Below are positions 6,356-10,991 of a stretch of 10,991 bases of DNA, piece by piece; positions within the stretch are counted from its first letter, which is position 1; every line of letters starts with the position of its first letter. Position numbers and translations under genes: made by a program. Source of the stretch: JAWWPY01 sp964412845 (lineage in GTDB: Bacteria > Actinomycetota > Actinomycetes > Streptosporangiales > Streptosporangiaceae); contig CAYPQM010000194.1 of assembly GCA_964412845.1 (NCBI GenBank), forward strand, positions 1 through 10,991, read 5' to 3'. The notes below the pieces were generated by a model. It was not told the origin of the DNA and did no database searches. It worked only from the letters and a program-made list of their open reading frames with translations.

Positions 6356-6950
6356 CCTTGCCGATCCGTAAGACGTGCGCGAGTACGAGGTCAAGTGGCC
6401 GGGGGACCTGGGCGAGATCAAGCGCGTCCACGAGCAGGCGCGCGTATTGGCTCTTGCGGCCCGCTCTGCTGCCCATGAACCGGTGCAGCTGCCGCTCGGT
6501 GCTCAGTCCTTGCTGCGCGGGCTGCATCTGCAGGATGCGGAATGACCGGATGTCCCCTTGATCCGCAATGATCTGCTCGACGGAGGCGACGCCGAGGGCG
6601 CGGATCAACTCGTCCTCCAGGTCGTCGGCGCACACATAGAAGCCGAGTGCCTCCATATCGGCGCGGGACAGGCCAGAGCCGAAGCCAGCCCGCTCAAGAG
6701 CTCTCCGGAAGCAGCCGGCTTCGCCGGCGTCACACAGCCCAGCCAGCCGGACGCCGAGCCCGCCGGGGCCGAGCAGATCCAGGAAGCGGCCGATATTGGT
6801 GGCCCCCCCCATGTGCACGATGGAGATGCCTTGACTATCGAGAGCCCGGCCCCGGCGCTCAGCCAGCGCTTCGAGCGCCGCCTGGTCGCTTATCCCCTCG
6901 ACAAGTATCACCGTCCGCGCCCCCGCGACAGCGTCCAGATCGAAGTTCAT
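6300..6950 (-). CDS. Standalone TOPRIM-domain protein (OLD-nuclease-type TOPRIM)
   Basis: This 216-residue protein resembles the TOPRIM half of OLD-family nucleases without the ATPase. ARTVILVEGISDQAALEAL near the N-terminus supplies the conserved glutamate (VEG-SD), followed by VHMGGATNIGRFLDLL. The next acidic cluster is LAGLCDAGEAG, then ADDLEDELIRALG, as in TOPRIM nucleotidyltransferase/hydrolase-like domains. The C-terminal half (GDIRSFRILQMQP...HRFMGSRAGRKSQYARLLVDAL) matches the extension found in these solo proteins. Metal-dependent nucleic acid cleavage is possible but unproven. The ATG at 6950 has no good ribosome site and overlaps the stop of a ten-codon upstream frame. The gene contains a run of eight G on its coding strand (6803-6810). 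The lipid-kinase gene overlaps its 3' end. Confidence 0.82.
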   Translation of the reverse strand: MNFDLDAVAGARTVILVEGISDQAALEALAERRGRALDSQGISIVHMGGATNIGRFLDLLGPGGLGVRLAGLCDAGEAGCFRRALERAGFGSGLSRADMEALGFYVCADDLEDELIRALGVASVEQIIADQGDIRSFRILQMQPAQQGLSTERQLHRFMGSRAGRKSQYARLLVDALDLAQVPRPLDLVLAHVLRIGKDAAGYATRRRSGQPHPDP

Positions 6951-6979
6951 GATCCACAGTGATGTCGTACAGCATGCAT
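6947..6979 (-). CDS. Candidate ten-residue leader peptide upstream of the TOPRIM gene
   Basis: On the minus strand AGGAG, 5 nt before the ATG at 6979, is the strongest ribosome-binding site in this part of the window. It opens a frame encoding MHAVRHHCGS. Its TGA (6949-6947) overlaps the TOPRIM ATG (6950-6948) as ATGA, the classic arrangement for translational coupling. No start codon in the TOPRIM frame is placed to use this ribosome site. Three of the ten residues are His, and there is one Cys. Whether it regulates or only delivers ribosomes cannot be decided from sequence. Confidence 0.4.
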   Translation of the reverse strand: MHAVRHHCGS

Positions 6980-7064
6980 GAACTCTCCTCGGCCAGCGCT
7001 GCCATCCGCGCATTGTCGCGCTGGTGGCCTACTACTTCACCCGGTTTTGCCAGGAGTTGCGCAA

Positions 7065-7082
7065 GCCAGGACGAAGCCTGGC
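7065..7082. repeat. Short inverted repeat in the TOPRIM/GtrA intergenic region
   Basis: GCCAGG (7065-7070) and CCTGGC (7077-7082) are perfect 6-bp arms around a 6-nt centre. A further GCCAGGA copy lies about 15 bp upstream in direct orientation. The position in a 219-bp divergent intergenic region would suit a regulator site. No other strong structure or clear promoter is seen there. Confidence 0.3.
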
Positions 7083-7169
7083 CACGGCGCGCCTAGCTGG
7101 CGGGGCTCGTTGGCCGGCTGGGCACCGGCAGGTCGACTGGCGGCCATCCGCGGTGGCCAGACTGGGGTC

Positions 7170-7694
7170 ATGCCGCTGACGGGGTCGGTGGGTTCGGGGA
7201 AGCGGGCCGGCCTGGGGGAGCGGTTCAGTGCCGTGATGGCCGCGATCGCGGGCAGGCTCCCGCTTGGCCTGGCCGGGATCGTCGCCCCGAGTTTGCTCGG
7301 CTTCGCGGTCATCAACGCCTTCACCTTCGCCGTTGACCTCGCAGTTCTCACCGCGCTGCACGGCAGGCTGGACTGGCCGCTGCCGGTGAGCATCACCCTG
7401 GCCTACACCGCGGCGGCCGGGCTGAGCTACCTGCTCAACCGCGCGCTCAACTTCCGTTCGCATGGCCCGCTCGGCCGGCAGGCCGGCGTGTACGCCGGGG
7501 TCGTCATCGTTAACTACCTGGCCTGGATCCTCGGCGTAGGCAGTGGCCTGGCCGCTCTCGGCGTCGACTACCGCCTCGCCCGGGTCGTCGCGGGCGTCTG
7601 CGAGGCCCTGTACATGTACGCCGCCATGCGCTGGCTGGTCTTCCGCGACGGTCAGCGGGCGCCCGGCCGGGCGCCCGCTGACCGCGATCGCTGA
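7170..7694 (+). CDS. GtrA family membrane protein
   Basis: This 174-residue protein is a GtrA-like four-helix membrane protein. Family members are associated with moving polyprenyl-phosphate-linked sugars or with cell-surface polysaccharide assembly. Predicted helices are at about 41-62, 70-90, 104-124 and 137-157. The signature motifs are present: YLLNRALNFRS (87-97) after helix 2 and MYAAMRWLVFRD (149-160) at the end of helix 4. The frame is open back to 6978, but the extra residues are not GtrA-like, so I start at ATG 7170. An internal ATG at 7233 is possible. No glycosyltransferase is next to it, which is unusual for this family. The last 15 codons lie inside a 36-bp perfect palindrome. 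Confidence 0.85.
   Translation: MPLTGSVGSGKRAGLGERFSAVMAAIAGRLPLGLAGIVAPSLLGFAVINAFTFAVDLAVLTALHGRLDWPLPVSITLAYTAAAGLSYLLNRALNFRSHGPLGRQAGVYAGVVIVNYLAWILGVGSGLAALGVDYRLARVVAGVCEALYMYAAMRWLVFRDGQRAPGRAPADRDR
7649..7684. terminator. 36-bp perfect palindrome, likely bidirectional terminator
   Basis: The sequence reads identically on both strands for 36 bp. The left arm is CGGTCAGCGGGCGCCCGG and the right arm its exact reverse complement. It would form a 16-bp stem with a 4-nt loop. It overlaps the 3' end of the GtrA gene and sits just before the stop of the convergent FAD oxidase gene, so it can terminate transcription from both sides. There is no T-tract, as is common for actinomycete terminators. 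Confidence 0.65.
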
Positions 7695-7735
7695 AGCCGG
7701 CCACGCGCGGACATGTGGCAGTCATGGCCGGTGCG

Positions 7736-9082
7736 TTAGCGATGACTGGGCCGGATGTTCTGGTTCAGGTGGAACACGTTGCCGGGATCGAAGGCGTCCT
7801 TGAGCGCCGTCAGCCGGGCGAGCTTCCCGGGTGGGTAGGCGCGGCGAACGCCCTCAGCACCCTCATCACTGAGCGTGTTGACGTAGGCCCCGCTGGCGAA
7901 CTCGTCCAGCGCCGCGGCACTGCGCCGGGCAGCGGTCATCCGGGCCTCGTCCTCGGCGGGATCGGCCCAGCTGGTCCCGGCCCCGAACTCCAGCAGCGTA
8001 TCCCGGTGGCTGAACGCCGTGTCCTGGTCAGGCACGTCAGCGATCGCCCCGCCGTAGGCCTGCAACCCGACATTCGGCAGCTGCCCGGCGGCCCCGCCGG
8101 TGCCCCCGCGCAGCAGGAACGCCTCGATCGCGTCATCCGGGAAAGACCGCAGGAAGTGGCCCTTGGAGTATCTCCGCAGCGCATGCCGTCCGACGGTGTC
8201 GTCCATCCGCTGCAGCTCGACGTAGCACGGCTCGGACACCTGCTCCGCCACCGGGCGGCCGAGCGCCCGCATCGCCGGGAGCAGGCGGCGGCCCGGCCGC
8301 GGGTCGCCCACCCAGACGAACCCGATGGTGGCCAGGTTGTCAGCGCCCACCGAGGCGGTAAACGTGGCCTGCCGGGGCGCCTGCGCCAGCATGTCCCGCC
8401 AGCCGCGCAGGGCCGGCCGCGCCTGGTCGAGCGGGAACGAGAATCCGGCGACGAGCGCCTGGGTCCCCACGGGGTGCAGCCGGAACTCGAACTCGGTGAC
8501 CACGCCGAAGTTCCCGCCGCCACCGCGAAGACCCCAGTACAGGTCCGGATTCTCCGCCTCGCTCGCCCGGACGATGGTCCCCTCCGCAGTAACCATCTCG
8601 AACGACACGACGTTGTCGCAGGCCAGGCCGTACTGCCGGGCCAGCCAGCCCATCCCGCCGCCGAGGGTCAGGCCGCCGACGCCGGTATGCGACACGTTAC
8701 CGGCGGTCGTCGCCAGGCCATGCTGCTGCGCCGCGGCGTCCAGTGCTCCCAGCAGCGCGCCGCCCTGCACCCACGCCCGGCGCCGCGCCGGGTTGACCCG
8801 GACCGCGCCCATCGGGGTGAGGTCGATCATCAGCCCGCCGTCCGGGACGGCCAGCCCGAGGACGCTGTGCCCGCCGCCGCGCACGCCGATCTCCAGGTCA
8901 AGCTGCCGGGCGGTGCGCACCGCGATCGCCACGTCGCGGGTGCTCGCGCAGCGGATGATCATCTGCGGCTGCCGGTCCACCATCGCGTTCCATACCGCGC
9001 GGGCCTCGTCGTATCCCATGTCGCCCGGCCGCAGCACCTGCCCGTCGAACTGGTCGAGTGGGTGGTTCGTCGATGTCGTCAT
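7736..9082 (-). CDS. FAD-linked oxidoreductase, berberine bridge enzyme (BBE)-like
   Basis: This 448-residue protein is a full-length flavin oxidase of the PCMH/BBE type. The FAD-binding segment holds IGVRGGGHSVLG with His72, the expected covalent FAD attachment. The second pyrophosphate region is AGNVSHTGVGGLTLGGG (128-143). Bicovalent family members have a Cys in this loop and none is present here, so only the His link is predicted. LRGGGGNFGVVTEFEFRLHP is the typical end of the FAD domain. The C-terminal NVFHLNQNIRP matches the short BBE motif. There is no Tat or Sec signal, so it is probably cytoplasmic. Relatives oxidise sugars, alcohols or secondary metabolites; the substrate is unknown. 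It starts 47 bp from, and divergent to, the MocR regulator. Confidence 0.92.
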   Translation of the reverse strand: MTTSTNHPLDQFDGQVLRPGDMGYDEARAVWNAMVDRQPQMIIRCASTRDVAIAVRTARQLDLEIGVRGGGHSVLGLAVPDGGLMIDLTPMGAVRVNPARRRAWVQGGALLGALDAAAQQHGLATTAGNVSHTGVGGLTLGGGMGWLARQYGLACDNVVSFEMVTAEGTIVRASEAENPDLYWGLRGGGGNFGVVTEFEFRLHPVGTQALVAGFSFPLDQARPALRGWRDMLAQAPRQATFTASVGADNLATIGFVWVGDPRPGRRLLPAMRALGRPVAEQVSEPCYVELQRMDDTVGRHALRRYSKGHFLRSFPDDAIEAFLLRGGTGGAAGQLPNVGLQAYGGAIADVPDQDTAFSHRDTLLEFGAGTSWADPAEDEARMTAARRSAAALDEFASGAYVNTLSDEGAEGVRRAYPPGKLARLTALKDAFDPGNVFHLNQNIRPSHR

Positions 9083-9092
9083 ACCCGCGAGC

Positions 9093-9121
9093 CTGGCAGG
9101 AATCGGTATGATCAGTAAGAT
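9093..9121 (+). promoter_or_regulatory. Candidate leaderless promoter of the MocR-type regulator
   Basis: CTGGCA (9093-9098) and TAAGAT (9116-9121) are separated by 17 bp and resemble -35 and -10 hexamers. The predicted transcription start falls at about 9128-9130, on the ATG itself. This explains why no ribosome site precedes that ATG. Two GATC copies (9110-9113 and 9119-9122), separated by 5 bp, flank the -10 region and could be part of an operator shared with the divergent oxidase gene. Confidence 0.45.
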
Positions 9122-9129
9122 CCAATCTG

Positions 9130-10545
9130 ATGGCCGGGTCGAGGACCAATTCTCATCTCGCGAGCGACCTGCTCGTCGAGTTGCGGCGGGACGCCCCGGA
9201 CCCGTTGCACCGGCAGATCTCGGCCGCTGTCCGTGATGGAATCCGCTCTGGACGCCTGGCCCTGGGCAGTTCGTTGCCGCCTACCCGCACCATGGCCGCC
9301 GATCTCGGGGTCTCCCGCGGCGTCGTCGTCGAGGCCTACCAGCAGCTCACCGCCGAGGGGTATCTCACCAGCCGGGCCGGTGGGTACACCCAGGTCGCTA
9401 TCGGCCCGGAGGCGCCCCGCCCGCAGCCGCAGCCCGTCTCCGCCCCGGCGCCGCGGATCGACTTCCGGTACGGCCGGGCCGATGTGTCCCAGTTCCCGCG
9501 GGCCGCATGGCTGCGCTCGGTCCGCCGGGTGCTCACCGAGGCCCCGAATGAGCGGTTCAGTTACCTCAGCGGGCGCGGTGTCCCCGAGGTGCATGAGGCG
9601 CTCGCTGCCTACCTGAATCGGGCCCGGGGCACGTCGGCCCAGCCGGGCAACATCGTGATGTGCAACGGGTACGCCCAGGGCCTGTCGCTGCTCATCCAGG
9701 TGCTCGCGAACTCCGGGGCGAAGCGGATCGCCGTCGAGGACCCGTCCTCCGACAACGATGCCCGGCCGATCGCCATGGCGGCCGGGCTGGAGGTGGTCGG
9801 CATCCCGGTCGGCCGGGATGGGATCCGCACCGACATGCTGGAACGAAGCGGCGCCAACGCGGTCATCCTGACGCCGTCACACCAGTGGCCGACCGGGGCC
9901 GTGCTATCGGCCGAGTCCCGGACCGCGGTCCTGCGCTGGGCCGCCCGGTGGGGAGCGTTGATCATCGAGGACGATTACGACGCCGAGTACCGCTATGACC
10001 GGGCCCCGATCGGGGCCATCCAGGGCCTGGCCCCGGACCAGGTGGTCTACGCAGGCTCGGCGAGCAAGACGCTCGCGCCCGGGCTCAGGCTGGGCTGGCT
10101 GGTGCTGCCCGGCCACCTGGTCGACGCCGTCGCCGCGGCCAAGATCGCCGCAGACCGCGGCTCGTCCGCGCTCGACCAGCTCGCGTTCGCGGACTTCCTC
10201 GCCCGCGGGGACTTCGACCGGCACCTGCGACGGATGCGGCCGGTGTACCGCAGGCGCCGGGACGTCCTCCTGCACGCCTTGCGCCAGCGCGTCCCCGAGC
10301 TGCGCCCGACCGGCATCTCAGCCGGATTTCACCTGGTCACCTGGCTGCCGCCGGACCTCGACGAAGCCTCGATCGTGGCCGAGGCCGCGCGCCGCGGCCT
10401 GGGCGTGTATGGCATCACGCCCTATCGCATCGCGGCTGGCGGCGAGCACGGGCTGCTGTTCGGCTACGCCGGCCTCAGCGAGCGGGCCATCACCGAAGGG
10501 ATCGGCATTCTCGCGGACGTGATCGCGGCCCACCGGTCCCGGTAG
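9130..10545 (+). CDS. MocR/PdxR-type transcriptional regulator (GntR HTH + aminotransferase class I domain)
   Basis: This 471-residue protein has the MocR architecture. The N-terminal GntR winged helix spans about 23-88: DPLHRQISAAVRDGIRSGRL, then LPPTRTMAADLGVSRGVVVEAYQQL. A proline-rich linker (93-108) leads to a fold-type I aminotransferase-like domain (about 111-471). Hallmarks are TPSHQWPTG (248-256), IIEDDYDAEYRYD (278-290) and the PLP-binding lysine Lys313 in SASKTLAPGLRLGW. PLP or a PLP-amino acid adduct is the likely effector. Family members such as PdxR control vitamin B6 genes; others control adjacent amino-acid or oxidoreductase genes. No pdx gene is nearby, so the divergent FAD oxidase is the most likely target. 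The start agrees with the family N-terminus. Confidence 0.93.
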   Translation: MAGSRTNSHLASDLLVELRRDAPDPLHRQISAAVRDGIRSGRLALGSSLPPTRTMAADLGVSRGVVVEAYQQLTAEGYLTSRAGGYTQVAIGPEAPRPQPQPVSAPAPRIDFRYGRADVSQFPRAAWLRSVRRVLTEAPNERFSYLSGRGVPEVHEALAAYLNRARGTSAQPGNIVMCNGYAQGLSLLIQVLANSGAKRIAVEDPSSDNDARPIAMAAGLEVVGIPVGRDGIRTDMLERSGANAVILTPSHQWPTGAVLSAESRTAVLRWAARWGALIIEDDYDAEYRYDRAPIGAIQGLAPDQVVYAGSASKTLAPGLRLGWLVLPGHLVDAVAAAKIAADRGSSALDQLAFADFLARGDFDRHLRRMRPVYRRRRDVLLHALRQRVPELRPTGISAGFHLVTWLPPDLDEASIVAEAARRGLGVYGITPYRIAAGGEHGLLFGYAGLSERAITEGIGILADVIAAHRSR

Positions 10546-10546
10546 G

Positions 10547-10588
10547 CAGGCCCCGGCTGGCCGCCTGTCGTGACCGCCCAGCGCGGTC
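10547..10588 (+). terminator. Candidate hairpins after the MocR gene
   Basis: Two adjacent small hairpins follow the MocR stop. CAGGC (10547-10551) pairs with GCCTG (10563-10567), and GACCGC (10572-10577) pairs with GCGGTC (10583-10588) around a 5-nt loop. The second is more stable. Neither is followed at once by a T-tract. They separate the MocR gene from the next gene on the same strand. Confidence 0.35.
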
Positions 10589-10677
10589 CCGCGGGCGCCA
10601 CTGCGACTTATTACGCCATTATTCGCTTTCGTGATGTTCCGGACAGTCTTCTGGCTTGTTTCGCTAGCGTCCCGAAG

Positions 10678-10991
10678 ATGGGTATCAAGCATTGGAGGCG
10701 CAAGAGCACGAAGCAGGTGGCCGCGGTGGAAGCAGCGGAGGCAGCAGGCCCCGGTACCGAAGGTACCGGCGCCGGAAGTGGCGACACCGAGGGACTGGAC
10801 CAGGCAGGCCCCGGTGAGAACGCGTTTTCTCCGGACGACCAGCCGACCGGGCCCATCAGCCTTTCCGGCACTCAGCCGTTCCCGTTCTCGTTCGCAGAGC
10901 CGCCGCCGCCTCCGATGGCGCCGCCTCCTCCGCCGCCGGCCATGGCCGGGTCCGGCGGCGGGCGGCCCTGGTGGCGGTCTCCTGGCGCTCT
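10678..10991 (+). CDS. Partial gene: proline-rich N-terminus, continues past the right edge
   Basis: An ATG at 10678 opens a frame with no stop through the window end, giving 104 codons of N-terminal sequence. It begins with a basic patch, MGIKHWRRKSTKQ. An Ala/Gly/Glu-rich segment with two AGPG copies (AAGPGTEG and QAGPGENA) follows, then TQPFPFSFAEP. Next is a proline tract (PPPPPMAPPPPPP) and a glycine-rich GSGGGRPWWRS. There is no signal peptide or membrane segment so far. Such flexible cytoplasmic N-tails often precede a membrane helix in actinomycete membrane-anchored proteases, kinases or DUF proteins, but the fold cannot be told here. Third-position G/C is raised, supporting coding. 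The ribosome site is weak (CGAAG adjacent to the ATG), so another start is possible. Confidence 0.55.
   Translation, partial: MGIKHWRRKSTKQVAAVEAAEAAGPGTEGTGAGSGDTEGLDQAGPGENAFSPDDQPTGPISLSGTQPFPFSFAEPPPPPMAPPPPPPAMAGSGGGRPWWRSPGA
10751..10769 (+). repeat. Inverted repeat inside the 5' part of the partial gene
   Basis: CCGGTACC (10751-10758), GAA, and GGTACCGG (10762-10769) form a perfect 8-bp stem with a 3-nt loop, about 75 nt after the predicted start codon. It could form an mRNA hairpin. It lies within a low-complexity coding segment, so it may only reflect repeated Gly-Thr codons. Confidence 0.35.

Noticed and set aside
5573..6478. 301-codon open frame on the plus strand opposite the lipid kinase
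   Set aside because: The product has no recognisable domain and mirrors the codon bias of the minus-strand kinase gene.
6978..7169. 64-residue N-terminal extension of the GtrA protein
   Set aside because: The residues are not GtrA-like and no ribosome site precedes 6978. The region reads better as divergent intergenic DNA.
7715..9118. 467-codon open frame on the plus strand, antisense to the FAD oxidase
   Set aside because: It is a typical GC-rich shadow frame: low-complexity Arg/Pro/His-rich product with no motifs, exactly opposite a gene with clear BBE signatures.
10546..10815. Three copies of an 11-bp GCAGGCCCCGG motif (10546, 10744, 10804)
   Set aside because: Two copies encode the same Ala-Gly-Pro-Gly in a low-complexity tail and the third is GC-rich intergenic DNA. 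Spacing is irregular, so no array or origin-like iteron is supported.
1..10991. Search for CRISPR repeats, tRNA or rRNA genes, insertion sequences and attachment sites
   Set aside because: I saw no regularly spaced repeats, cloverleaf-type sequence, transposase or integrase motif, or flanking direct repeats by eye.

Overview
The window is about 11 kb of very GC-rich DNA. The genes have a strong G/C bias at the third codon position, frequent GTG starts, several genes without a Shine-Dalgarno site, and families typical of soil actinomycetes (DUF4126, MocR/PdxR regulators, berberine-bridge-type oxidases, multiple NUDIX hydrolases). This points to an actinomycete (Actinomycetota). I cannot name a genus. 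I see no rRNA, tRNA, CRISPR array, transposase or phage structural gene. It reads as ordinary accessory chromosome rather than a mobile island.

Layout, left to right. (1) 39-1353: a divergent pair, a class I glutamine amidotransferase on the minus strand and an NTF2/SnoaL-like protein on the plus strand. (2) 1383-2891: a DUF4126 membrane protein and a class I SAM-dependent methyltransferase, both on the minus strand. (3) 2975-3271: a small cysteine-containing protein on the plus strand. (4) 3328-5331, all minus strand: a CoA-pyrophosphatase-like NUDIX hydrolase, a two-gene module of XRE regulator plus four-helix membrane protein, and a second NUDIX hydrolase. The XRE/membrane module has a readable sigma70-type promoter whose -10 box sits inside an inverted repeat, which suggests autoregulation. 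(5) 5462-6979, minus strand: a standalone TOPRIM protein whose 3' end overlaps the start of a lipid/diacylglycerol-kinase-like gene. The TOPRIM gene is preceded by a ten-codon open frame with a strong ribosome site, whose stop codon overlaps the TOPRIM start. (6) 7170-7694: a GtrA-family membrane protein on the plus strand, ending in a perfect 36-bp palindrome. (7) 7736-10545: a divergent pair, a BBE-type FAD oxidase on the minus strand and a MocR-type regulator (GntR DNA-binding domain fused to an aminotransferase-like domain) on the plus strand, which probably controls its neighbour. (8) 10678 to the right edge: the start of a gene encoding a proline-rich N-terminus that continues outside the window.

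No single multi-gene pathway ties the window together. The clearest functional units are the XRE/membrane operon, the TOPRIM/lipid-kinase overlap and the MocR/oxidase pair. I did not find a convincing new defence or biosynthetic system. The best candidates for novelty are the leader-peptide-coupled TOPRIM gene with a G8 tract, the palindrome at the end of the GtrA gene, and the small CxC...CGGxxC protein.
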